The translations under genes and the position numbers were made by a program. The notes beneath the pieces are model-generated. The model did not search any database, had not been told where the DNA came from, and saw only the letters and a program-made list of their open reading frames with translations. A stretch of DNA of 64,000 nt from Melastoma dodecandrum (lineage: Eukaryota > Streptophyta > Magnoliopsida > Myrtales > Melastomataceae): positions 1-64,000 of the forward strand of contig JARUPY010000085.1 of assembly GCA_029817715.1 (NCBI GenBank), written 5' to 3'. The stretch's first letter is position 1. Each line of letters opens with the position of its first letter. This document shows, in pieces, positions 24,067 to 34,966 of the stretch.

Positions 24067-24139
24067 GGATCAAACAGAAGTCGAACCTACGACTTTCGGC
24101 TTAGCAAACGGACGCTCTCTCCGCTGAACTACAGGAGGA
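24067..24139 (-). tRNA. tRNA-like relic, resembles plastid trnN
   Basis: On the minus strand the sequence runs tcctcctgtagttcagcgg, then agagcg, a loop with tttgctaag, and gtcgtaggttcgac. The D-loop and T-loop blocks are tRNA-like and the whole resembles plastid trnN(GUU). However, the anticodon position reads GCT, the anticodon stem does not pair, and the 3' acceptor end does not match the 5' end. I regard it as a degenerate plastid-derived copy. Confidence 0.4.
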
Positions 24140-24734
24140 ATTTGAATATGCTTCTCTCATTTTAATACTCTTAATTCTGTACCATTTTCTTGTTATCAAC
24201 AATACCATCTATTAATTAGTCTATAACATTTAATTTTATTTAGTAGGGAAGAGCTTTTCTTTTGTTGTGCTCATGCTGGTGATTAAATCCAAAATTATTT
24301 CATTGGTGTTTACCAGATAATATGTCAATCCAAAAGACGCCAACGAACAGCTTAAGAAGCTGCGATTGCTGATGCACATCTTACCGAGATGTATGTAAGC
24401 TTCAAACCCACCTAGAACCAGACATAACAATCTTCATTCTCATGTTACAACTTGTGCCATTAAGTCCACCCGGCCCACAACAACCTTCAAATAGTGTGCG
24501 CCATCCATCCCCAAGGGAAAAAAGAAGTACAGCTTCATAGTGATGTTCCTTGCACCCCAAATTTGTGTCCGAGCAAAGTCCTTTCCCCACACAGAATTGA
24601 CCGTTGCTTCATCGAGCTATGGCCTGTATCCTAGTGTCCGTGCTCACTCGGCGGCCTCACAAAGATGCAAAACATAGTAAGAGCTCACTACTTTGGGAAA
24701 AAAAAAACATTTTCAAGCGGGCAACAAAAGGAAA

Positions 24735-27700
24735 TTAAAGGCATATCAAGAAGATTGCAGATATTGCCCACCCTGTGAACCATCGCATGTGCATCGCCTT
24801 CTGGGCTGCCATTGCGGCTGTCAAGTCATTGAACCACAAGTAGACGTGACCCGCTGCGCTGTTCCTGTAGGACAGCAGCCGATTGACTTCAAGGGTTGGA
24901 GGAGATTTGCAAATACCAAGTCTCGAGTAAGTGAGAGTTTGGGTACAGGAAAGAGAGACGCGGGATCGGACTGCAAGTGTATCATTTCATGACAAACATC
25001 AGCAGAAGACCAGAAACAGCCTGCTTCGACAGGAAATAGACTTGGAAATTGGGAGAGTGAGATGAAGATACAAGACCTCAGATGCAGGGTCAAACAGGTT
25101 CTTCAGGAGCAAGCACTCGGTGGGAGTTCCTACAGGTTCAGCTGCAACTGGAGATATGATGCTTGTAGGGATCACCGGCATTGGAATGGCAGCAGCTCTA
25201 TCGACAGGCAACACAGCAATCTGTGGATTCGCTACGCCATTGAGTACAGGTATTTCAAGAGATCCTGCAATGATATAAACCAAAAGGAAAAAGAAAGCAA
25301 AAATTACACACTGCTGTCCTAGGTAGCAAGATAATGAAATTTATGAAAGAGTAACCTTGTGGCGACGTCAGTCCGATCCAGTTTTGCCATGAGCATCGCC
25401 CTTGACTGAGCATTCAAAGACTGCACAGAAAGGAAATCCACTCCAAACTCCGGTTTTTGGATCCACTCGATTTAATCGATAACTTTTCAAAAGTACGCGC
25501 TGGGAAGAAGCAACGGTCTATAAGTGAATGGATCAGGTACGGACACAGAAAGCAAGGACTCAGATGAAAATTACCAAACCACCCTCATCATCATCCAAAT
25601 CAGCAGACTTGGCTCCAGGGTCTTGCGTTCCAATGTGATCAGTCATGGAAGAAATCTGGGATTACAATAACTTGAAAATAATAATCTAGTACATACAGAT
25701 AAGCACAAAGACACTGGTTCAATGTGTACCTTCAAAAAACAACCAGCAATTTCCAGCTTCCCATTCACACTTTCTGCAGCTTTTGCATGTTCCAGTTGTG
25801 AGAACTGCAAAAGGTGGCTGATAAAATGTCAAAGAATGAAACAAAAAGCAAATAACTAAGAACTTACAATCTGTCCCACTTGAACAAAGCCAAACCCTTT
25901 ACAATGTCTGATCTCAGGATCATGGGGCAGTTGGACAAGCTCAACGGGGCCAAATGCCTCAAAAATCTGTTCAACAACCTAAAAGTAGGTGTCAAATGAC
26001 CATAATCCTTTGTCTAGAAGAAAAAATAAATATAAATGAGGAAATTTGGCCACAAAAAATAAGTCAGTTGGTGCAAGAATACTTACACTCTTCAAATGAT
26101 TTCGGTCATATTAAAATGTAAATTTCCAACATACAGTTTCCTATCTGTTGCGCCATATGCACCCGCAACGGCACTGGAGCTTCCAGTCGCGGTAGATTGA
26201 ACAAGGTTCTTCTCAGCCTCTGATGGTTTGACAATTGCAGGCTGCCCCTTAAGTAACTGGCCAGAGAGTGCTATTGCCATGGGCTCCGACATGGCATCAA
26301 AAAACTCAATATACCTACACAGTCAAAGACTCCATCCAATCTGGTCAGTAGGTGAAAAGTGGTGAGGGCCCATAACAAAAACTTACAATGGAAATGCCAA
26401 ATCGATTCAGGGAAACAAAAACTAAAGTGAGGACTCAATCTGAGTTTTTTTTTCTGATGAATCTGATACCCCATATGAAAGGATAGAATCAGCTGGTCAG
26501 ATTGGAAGAAAAAAGAATGCAATAGCAGCATGATGAAGTAAAGAGTTGTCACTGGGGTGCACAAAAAGGATGGGAGCAATGGATCGACATCCCCCTGTTG
26601 TCACCACGAGAGCATCTAGAAGACAACCCGACCCTGAAAAAGAGCAGTATAAAAAATCGAATGTTTGATCCCCTGCCAAAGGGCGCTTTAGTAATATTAA
26701 GCAGCATCCAGGCAGTTTCATTTGATGAGAAGCAGCAATAGACCGACAAGTATTCATGCAAGAAAATGCATGTAGCCGGATTATATCTACAGGAAATAAC
26801 CACCAAGGCTTAGGTTTCCATTGAGTATGACGGTCCATATTCTACTGAGTAATTGAATAACAGTTTTAGAAGTATTTCCACTCACTCAGTAAAGCAACAA
26901 GCAGAAAGATGGGGAAAATAGAAGGAACTTGGGATCATGTCCGCTACCTTGTAAATGCGGCATGAATTGACAAAACATGAGTGCAAGGTATTCCCACCAT
27001 CCCTCATCATTATCGCTTTGCTAGTGAATTGAGAATCCAGTTAAACTTGATCGTTCATATAATACGTGTTTAATATATTCTAGAGGTATGTCAGTGATAT
27101 GTTCATAATGGAAAAGCACATACCCAACACCCTTCGAGCGCCGAGAATTTCAGTCCATTATCAAACGGACATCTCTAACATGCACAGAAGAACAAAGTTT
27201 CAATGTTGAGAGAAAGGAGCATCGACTTCAGGGAAGAAAAATTGACAGAAACAGATAGCAAGGAGCCTCCATCCAATATGTAAGCATCTTTACTTTATTA
27301 AAACAACAAAAGAAAATTGCAAATAAACAACTTCATCCTATGAGCCACAGTGACATAAGCTACCCACGTCGAAATTCAAAACTTCACCAATCCTAGATTT
27401 TTTGTAAACTAAAAAATTGAAAGCAGTGAATGGCAAGGCCTCACCTTGCCTGCCTTTGAAAAGAAATCATAGACATCTCGTTCAGTTGCTTTCAGTGGCA
27501 TCTGCCGCGGAAATTCACGAAAGATTAACAGGTGTCATTCATGTCTATAAGGAAAACATAGCAATAACTTCTTGGCATTTACCTGGTAAGCAAAAACAGT
27601 TCTCTGGTCCCTCTCGGGATCGGCTTCAGGCTCAGCCGTTTCTTTTTTATCTCTGAACCTTCTACAGGTAGAAACATGATGATAAACTAAAATAATTAAA

Positions 27701-28826
27701 GAGGTAAGCTCAAAAGAAAAACGTGCAAGTCGGAACATCAGCTGCATTCTATAGCAAACACAGAATATCTGAAAGCACCAGGAGATTGCCACACATTCAA
27801 ACATATTAATTTCCTCATGATGGAATTGGCTATATCAGTCCTACGTTGTCATATCTCAACTAATTCCTCTTACATAGTTGTGTACTTCTTGCTCTACTGT
27901 CCACAGAACTAGTTTCTAGAATCTCACAAGAACCGCTCATCATGATCTTGAACCAAACTGACATCACCTGCAATTAATAGGACAGCTTTTCATTTCTATA
28001 TTCATTTTTGTCTCATCAATACATGTAATCAATCTGAGCCAAATTGGTGGGAACAGAACCATCTATGATCTAAGAAAAATTCCCAGAAATCAGCCAGAAA
28101 CAAAATCCAATATGCATAACAAATATGTTGATAAACAACCACCAAAGCATGTGCATTAACCCATGGAAGGGTTCTTTGTCCTAAAGCACCCTATTGTAAT
28201 TCAAAAATCAGGTCCCTTCAGTGAACTATCTATTATACCTCGTGTTAATCACAAAATCAACGTAGGAAGCTCAAGTCATCAACAGTTGGGATCCTATGGA
28301 TTAGTTCAACAGTAGCAATCACATTATAAGAGGGGGGACGATGCAGGAGCATAGGCATTATAGCAACAATTATAGCACTAACAACCGAAATAAGAATTCA
28401 CAATCACAAACAAGTAAACAAGTAAAACTAACAACCCGCTGTCACCACTCTCAAACCGGTCGAATTCCCGGTCATGTCTGGGGCTCCTGATCCTCTTATC
28501 CTTCGCCTCCATCTCCCTCTCCTTCTCCCTGCTCCCCCTCTCCCTTTCTCTATCCCCGTGCCTGTCCCTACGCTCCTTCTCCCGTTCCCTCATGGATCCG
28601 TTATTCTCCTCGTCTACTCCACTAGACCTCTTGTTCGTCCGATCCTCCAACACCCCATCGACGTCATCGCCGGCGTCTTTCCTCCTGTATCTCTTCTGTC
28701 CACTCACATCCCTCTCTTTCTCCTTGATAGTCCTGGACATGGTGGCGTTTCCGTTGCCGTTGCGGGTGTCCCGATCGTCAACATCCTCCACCGTCTACTC
28801 CAGATACTCGTACTCGTCAAATCCAT
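24735..28826 (-). pseudogene. RBM39/CC1-like splicing factor gene, disabled
   Basis: Exon order matches plant RBM39-like U2AF-related splicing factors: RS/ER-rich N-terminus (28826-28436), linker ending DPERDQRTVFAYQ (27661-27583), RRM1 (27501-27445, about 27175-27120, 26314-26087), RRM2 (25978-25880 or 25868, 25804-25730), then 25655-25575, 25420-25356, 25264-25077 and a C-terminal UHM-like exon ending at 24735. Lesions: one base is missing just after the expected ATGGATTT start, with an in-frame TAG at 28797-28795; the acceptor before the VRDVRLIMD exon reads AT instead of AG and that exon carries TGA where Arg is expected; a one-base deletion near 26098 in RRM2 opens TGA at 26094-26092; the last exon has lost most of the UHM N-terminal half. 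A shorter product from the ATG at 28740 would still meet the RRM lesions. Some may be assembly errors, but together they argue for a pseudogene. Confidence 0.75.
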
Positions 28827-29080
28827 CGGTTGCCTTGTCAAGGAAGCTCGGGGCTCGGCCGTAAGGGTTAAGGTTAGGTCTTCGGCGGCCGCCGGCGACG
28901 GTTGGGAACCGGTTTTGTGGGAGGGTCTGGTTTTAGGGGGGATTAGGTAATTGTAACGTTGGTTTTAGCTCGCTTAATTTGTACCGGTTCCAAGTAAACT
29001 GCAGGGGTGGAAGCTTCTTCCCCATTTAGGTAGCTTCTCAACAAACTTCGAGCGCATTATGTAAGAAAGTACGCAATCAG
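28827..29080. other. Spacer upstream of the RBM39-like pseudogene
   Basis: Lies 5' of the pseudogene's original start codon and probably holds its former promoter and leader. No motif could be assigned. Confidence 0.4.
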
Positions 29081-29374
29081 TTTCGTATTTTACTAAATTT
29101 TTATGAACATATTTATATTTTCATTCGTACTTATTTGTATTTTTATTCGTACTCATTGGTAAAGTACGAAATTCGTTCGTAAATATTTCGTAAAGAACGA
29201 AACTCATTTACGAACTCATTTCGTACTTTCATTTGTAATCGTTCGAAAAAATATCGGACTCGTTCATAAACGTTTCATATTTTAACTTTTTTATTAAATA
29301 GTTTCGTATTTTAAGAAACTTTTACGAACATGTTTCGTACTTTTTTACGAAAGAAGATTTCGTAAAATACGAAA
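29081..29374. mobile_element. MITE-like element with TTTCGTATTTTAC termini
   Basis: A 294-bp segment with 13-bp perfect terminal inverted repeats: tttcgtattttac at the left and gtaaaatacgaaa at the right. The interior is full of shorter inverted copies of the same words (tttcgtac, gtacgaaa, ttacgaac). It encodes nothing. The size and structure fit a miniature inverted-repeat element; no certain target duplication was seen. Confidence 0.55.
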
Positions 29375-30300
29375 TGTCTAGGTTTGATTTCAAACCTAGT
29401 TCCTAACCTACTTCTTACCTGATGATAGGGACCTACTTGAAATCATACGTATTTTATATTTTTAGTCCGATCGTTAAATTTAGGGACTTAAAGTATAATT
29501 CATTATTTTGACCTAAAGGGTAATTTCATTAAATTTAGGACTCCATCGGGTTTTGTCTATTCTGACGGCCAGTGCTGAGAAGAGGCAGGCAATTAGATGG
29601 GGGAACCTAACGACACCATAGGGTAGTGATATACAAGTAGGTTTTCGTGTTTTCTCCTGGTCTCATTGCACGAAGGCAAATCCCAATTTATCCGGGATGT
29701 TGTGATGGGTTTTTTGTCGATGTTATTCTTTTAGTCATGAATTGGAAGGGACCTTATAAAGGTTAGCTTGGGTACTTTTAGTATGTGTTTTTTGTCGTTG
29801 AAATTGGTAATTGGTACACAATTACTGGGAAGAGATACGTTGAAACTTTACAAGAATGGGAGTAACTACATAAGGGTAGGTTGCGGTTGATCATTACAAT
29901 TTCATATGCGTCGACCGACCTGAAACTTCAGAAAAAGCTGAGAGAGTGATTCATGAACACTACGTCCTTTCTACAACATGAGCCTTCAAAAAAATTCCAC
30001 CGATCTCCAAAAAAATCCCATGTCGCTGACCTACATATCTATGAATAGGTTTCTTGGGTAGTCTTGCATCACGAAGATCATGAATCAATGTACATATTTT
30101 ACTTATCTCTATAAATATTAATTTCCGGTTGACTGATTGTGTTTGTCTTACCAGCAGCATCCCGTTTATCGTCTGTCTGATCTTCCTCAAACAAGTTGAA
30201 TGTCACATTTGTGACTACACCAAAACACCTAGGCATTTCTTCTCCGGGACTGGATTATGTGGAAGTCGGTGAAGTCAATCTCCGATGTAATCCCTTTTGT
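29375..30300. other. Spacer, no gene recognised
   Basis: Contains a few short ORFs without domains. I cannot assign it to a gene or element. Confidence 0.45.
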
Positions 30301-30305
30301 ATCAG

Positions 30306-30565
30306 TGATACATGAGTATATTATTATTTTTAGATCTTATAATATTAAGGGTATTTTAGAAATATCGCATTAGATTTCTTTTCTAGTATAAATAAGGCTT
30401 TAGGTTTCTAAGGAGGACAGTTGTTATTTTTATCCTATTATCTGATTTTAAGAATTTCTTAAGGTTTTCTTACAAACCCTAGAATTCTCTATCGTTCCCT
30501 TCATCCTATTCGTTTTCTCATAGTTTTTCTGTGATTTCTCCTATTTCCGCTACGCTACTCCATCA
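30306..30565 (+). repeat. 5' LTR of the Tudor-SN-carrying element
   Basis: Begins tgatacatgag and ends ctactccatca. It contains a TATA-like tataaataagg block. It aligns end to end with 32998-33258. Confidence 0.88.
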
Positions 30566-30567
30566 AT

Positions 30568-30580
30568 TGGCATCAGAGCC
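30568..30580 (+). other. Primer-binding-like site
   Basis: tggcatcagagcc begins two bases after the 5' LTR. It is one substitution from the usual initiator-tRNA-Met complement TGGTATCAGAGC. Confidence 0.6.
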
Positions 30581-30614
30581 TGAGTTCTACTTGAGGGTTA
30601 GAGTTTAGGGTTTT

Positions 30615-31127
30615 ATGATGGCTAATCGTGGTAGAGGCCGTGGGAGAGGAGTTCAACACCAACAGACAAAACTTGCTGAGATACGAAGTATGATTGAAGA
30701 TCTATCGCAAGCAGTCCAAGAGTTGCTGCTACTGCGACAAGAACGCATGGGAGCTCGAATGGAGATTCCGGAAGGCAACCATAACCCCTTAGACATACCG
30801 GAAGGTAGTACTGAGGATGAATCTAATGAAATCGAAGACAATCATTTTAGTGAAGCCGGACCTATAAATAACACATGAGGAGGTGGATTGGAAGAGAGAT
30901 GTGCCCTAGATCTCAAAGGTGGTGGGATCGAAATTGAAGTTGTAGACTTTAGCGAGAAGATGCACGCCTGTAAATATCAAGACTGGAAGGCTAAAGAAGA
31001 GTTCGATGAAGAAATAAAGCCTATTTATGATGAATATCCTGAAGAAGACGAAAATATTATTGATGTGTATCCAATTGAAGGGGAGTCAGTCGTCATCGAA
31101 AGGGCCATGTCAATTGCTCAAGTGTAA
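30615..31127 (+). pseudogene. Gag-like remnant of the LTR element
   Basis: Two adjacent ORFs (30615-30878 and 30888-31127). The first starts MMANRGRGRGRG, a low-complexity opening common in plant Ty3-type gag, followed by a predicted helix (EIRSMIEDLSQAVQELLLL). The second is acidic and ends near YPIEGESVVIERA, which resembles the linker after the zinc knuckle in Ty3 polyproteins. No zinc knuckle remains, so an internal deletion is likely. Confidence 0.5.
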
Positions 31128-31529
31128 GTCAAAGATTAGCATAGGAATATTATGATCGATGCCCGTGAAAATGAGGTTTCTGATGTTATAGCACATAGTG
31201 AATGATCACAGATTGTTATTTTTACAGATGCGGAGGAGACTTATCTCAGCCCTTATGAACAGAGCAAGATGTACACATTCCATCCTCTGAGGAAAGACGT
31301 CAATGAGTTGGCTACAATTGGTGGAAGAATTAGAGGATCCGTTGGTGACAATGAATTCATGGACGAGAGCAAAGAAGGATATGATAACTACACAAGAATT
31401 GCTAAGCCACCAAAACGGTGTTTACTTTTCCAACGCGGAGAGAGTGATATGGGTGGTATTGATGAAGGTGCTTTAGATCAACCATCACTTGTCACTCGGA
31501 TGACAAAGGATATACGTGTGATGCAATCT

Positions 31530-32690
31530 GGAGGAAAGGCCCGCAAAGGTGGTGTGGATGTGCCTTTCGCTTGGGATAGTAGAGAACATTTAAGGAAGAT
31601 ATGCATTGGAAAAGAGGTCACTTTCAAAGTAGATTATGTGGTGTCGTCTATCAGTCGAGAGTTGAGCTCTGTCTTTCTAGATGACAAAAATATTACTTTA
31701 TTGGTCGAATCCGAAGGTTGGGCAAAGGTCAGAGATATTGTCAACAGAAAGGAGATGCAGGTCACTTCCTAACAGAGCTCATTCGTCTCAAGGAACAAGC
31801 TAAACAAGGTCTCGGTCGTTCGAGCGACACTTTTAGTGCTGCTGAGGCTTCCATCATAAATATTCCTACATCTGCTGTTGGTAATCCCAACAACTTGGAT
31901 GCCATGGGTTTGCTGGATGCAAGTAAAGGCAAGCTCATGCAAGGACTTATGAAGCAGGTCCGCTATGGCAGCACGCTTCAGGTGTATCTGCTTCTAGAGT
32001 TTCAGTTTGTTCAAGTTTTCCTCCTAGGAGTCCAGGCTCCTTCATCGGGCAAGAGGACAGTCACCGAGAATGCCCCTGAAGCAAAATAGCAAATGAAGTT
32101 GCTTCCTCAGCCAAGAGGAAGAAGCTGAAGATATGGATGAACTATGTAGAGGGACAGGAACAGACAAACGGATCGTCTGTCAAGAACAGACATAAGGAAG
32201 TGCTTAATGTGGGGATGACGAAAGTCTTTGGCGGTGGTCAGTTCTATGTCCGGACAATAGGGGATCTCAAGTTAACATCTATATAGCGCCAGCTTGTTGC
32301 ATTAAGCATCCAAGAGGCTCTTGGTATTGGCACATTTAATCTTAAGGAGGGTGAGATATTCCTTGCTCAGTACAGTGCAGACAATTCCTGGAATCGTAAA
32401 ATGATTGTGAATGCCCCCAGAGCAATAGTTAGTTCGGATTCGGATAAGTTTGAAGTTTTCTACATAGAGTATGGGAATCAGGATCCTGTGGTGGCCTATA
32501 CGACCAGTTTAACTCAATTCTGCCTGCTCACTCACATAAAGGTTCTGAGCCTTGAGGAGGATTTTAGTCAAGAAGCGGTCAAACATCTGAGCGAGCTGAC
32601 TCTTGGCTGTTCACATGAATTTATGCTAACCATTGAAGAAAGGGATGCTTCAAGTGGAAAAGTGAAGGGTCAATGAACTGGAACAATATT
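31530..32690 (+). pseudogene. TSN: Captured, intronless Tudor-SN (TSN) fragment
   Basis: Two joined parts of plant Tudor-staphylococcal nuclease, the RNA-binding/nuclease-like protein of stress granules and RNA turnover. Part 1 (about 31530-32085) matches the first SN domains: KGGVDVPFAWDSREHLRK, ICIGKEVTFKVDY, then LDAMGLLDASKGK and EFQFVQVF. Part 2 (about 32100-32690) matches the region from the end of the SN repeats into the Tudor domain: KIWMNYVEGQE, AQYSADNSWNRKMIVNAP, EVFYIEYGNQD and EEDFSQEA. Plant TSN genes have many introns, yet both parts run without introns, so the source was a spliced RNA. Frameshifts (about 31745 and 32090-32400) and stops (for example at about 32284) prevent expression as one protein. 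Confidence 0.85.
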
Positions 32691-32997
32691 GCTGGTCACC
32701 CTTAGTGTCACGAACTCCGAGCATAGCATTAATGCAGTCTGGGAGAAGGCGGCCATTGCCCAAGAACGCACCAATAAGGAATCACAACTCATGAAAGATG
32801 ATTTAAGGGCTGAATTTTCAAATGATTAGGTAGCTAAGGATGAGGAATTGAAGGATGATGTCAAAGAGTTGAGAAAGCCAGCAACGAAAAGTACCTGGAT
32901 AGCTGAAGAAGAATTGAAGAAGATTGATCCTGATATTTATGCTGATATTGTCGAAGTTTTCACGCCGGAGTCGCGAACTTTTCCAACCCGATGAGAT

Positions 32998-33258
32998 TGA
33001 TGCAGGAGCATATTATTATTTTTAGATCTTATAATATTAGAGGTATTTTAGAAATATCGCATTAGATTTCTTCTCTAGTATAAATAAAGCTTTAGGTTTT
33101 CTTAGGAGGACAGTTGTTATTTTTACGCTATTATCTAATTTTAAGAATTTTTTAAGGTTTTCTTACAAACCCTAGAATTCTCTTTCGTTCCCTTCATTCT
33201 ATTCGTTTTCTCCTAGTTTTTCTGTGATTTCTCCTATTTTCTCTATGCTACTCCATCA
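32998..33258 (+). repeat. 3' LTR of the Tudor-SN-carrying element
   Basis: Begins tgatgcaggag and ends ctactccatca. It is followed directly by the target duplication ATCAG. Confidence 0.88.
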
Positions 33259-33263
33259 ATCAG

Positions 33264-34966
33264 CCGAGGTAGAGAAATTGAAAATGATTGTTAGGTTTGC
33301 CTTCTGGTCCCAAAACAGGTACGCACAATCAACTTCAAAGGCTCCCTAATTTTCACAACCAGTAACGTTCCACAGAAGCACATTTAGCATGTCATGTTGT
33401 TCCATATCCTTGACATCTTTGGCGAGGGCAGTGTCAACTGCCTCGACCTCTTTGAGAATGAGCTCCCAGCAATTGACGGAGTTCATCAGGTCCATCCTTA
33501 GCCGAATTTGGTAAATTTTGTTAGTGGAATACTTGCAAAGTACTTGTTGAGTCGAGTTATTAGCTGGCAGGACATATTTGTTGGTTCAATGGTGCATGCC
33601 ATGAAGCAAGGGGACATTCCTTCCCTGTAGGAGTTCCTCCACAATGTCATGAACACTAGCTTCGTTGATTGTGGCGGATGATTGTAGGTTTTGTTGCATG
33701 GTGGACCTCATCTCCCGCATCCACTGGGCCATGTTGACACTCCATCTGTAGGTGTTGCAGAATTCAGACTTCATATTTCGTGCCATGTTATGCCATGTCT
33801 TCTGCATCTCTTCTCCCAAACCAAATGTTGCAGGCCGTATTAGGGAAATCTTTAAGTGGTAACGTGGCGACTCTCCGAGTGGTACTATTTACTCAGATGG
33901 TATGTTCTCCATCTTCACTAGATTGAGAACTCAATTGGAACATCTGTATCTGGTAGCGGCATATAAGACCACCATGCGATCGTAACCAATCCTAATAACT
34001 AATCCTACTCTCAGCTATCATTCATCAACCATGACAAGTCATGTCCGAATTAAGTAATTTTCAACAATCGTATGTCCTCGAACAACCAATCCTACTCTCA
34101 GTTACCATTCACGAGGATTCATTTTTCTTGCACAAAGGATTTCTAAACATAACACCGGTAAGGAAATCCGTGTGGTCGGAGGAGAGAGAACCATTTTCTG
34201 CAAGCATGGAGGGGATTAGTAAAGAAAATGTGTTGGAGTCATCAAATTTGAGCGCGTTCATCCAGACAGTCGCATCTCTGTCGGGGGAAGACTGCATGAA
34301 AATGTCATTTGACGATGTCGAGGATGCTGTCATTTGTAAAAGTATTTTCTTTTAAAATATGAACTGGAACACGTATCGACCTATTTAGAAAAAAATCATA
34401 GATAAACTAAATTCGCTTTTAAATCGATGTGTTCATATATCAAATTATCTACCTTGGCGGTGGTAGATTCACTACAATTAAACCTAAAAAATAAGAACAT
34501 TAAAATTAACATAAATATTTAATAATTACATAAATGATTTAACATAAAATAAAAAATAACTTAAAATTAAATTAAACTTTATCATATATTAAAGGATTAT
34601 AGTAAATGTGTCCAAGTCTAAAATAGACAAACATTTTGTCATTTCCTCTCTAGACCAGGCGAAAAGTTAAGAGCATTTTAAGGACCCAACTAATTGACCT
34701 GGAAAAGAAGTTTCAATAAAATTTTCTCAGCGTATCATGCTAGTTTCTCAATCAAGCTAATTTACAAATAAAATAGGTACATGGTTCTCCATATTCACCA
34801 GGTAAAATGCACAATCCATAGCCACAAGCCATCACCATAAAGCCATGAACATATTCATCAATGTAATAAACTTCACAACTTTTGATTATAGATGCCCAAT
34901 CTTTCCATCCTTCCTGATTAGAAGAGATTGTCCCAACATGTCCCACTCACCCACCAGCCCTTGGAA
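33264..34966. other. Spacer with unassigned ORFs
   Basis: A minus-strand ORF at 33586-33819 (Met/Gln/Asn-rich, helical) could be retroelement gag debris, and a plus-strand ORF lies at 34041-34355. Neither shows a domain I recognise. The rest is AT-rich. Confidence 0.4.

Larger units (their letters stand above)
30306..33258 (+). mobile_element. LTR retroelement carrying a captured Tudor-SN sequence
   Basis: Two LTRs of about 260 bp (30306-30565 and 32998-33258) flank about 2.4 kb. The perfect 5-bp duplication ATCAG sits at 30301-30305 and 33259-33263. A primer-binding-like tggcatcagagcc follows the left LTR. The first ORF resembles the N-terminus of plant Ty3-type gag (MANRGRGRGRG followed by a coiled-coil-like segment), and the residues just before the right LTR (ESRTFPTR) resemble a Ty3 polyprotein end. 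No protease, RT or integrase is present. In their place is intronless coding sequence of the host nuclease-like protein Tudor-SN. The LTRs differ at roughly 18 positions by eye. The element was therefore non-autonomous and moved with a host gene fragment. Confidence 0.85.

Noticed and set aside
28474..28950. 158-codon plus-strand ORF rich in Leu and Pro
   Set aside because: It is antisense to the Arg/Glu-rich first exon of the RBM39-like pseudogene, which explains its composition.
34041..34355. 104-codon plus-strand ORF
   Set aside because: No recognisable domain, no splice partners and no clear promoter. Its length is within chance expectation for this region.
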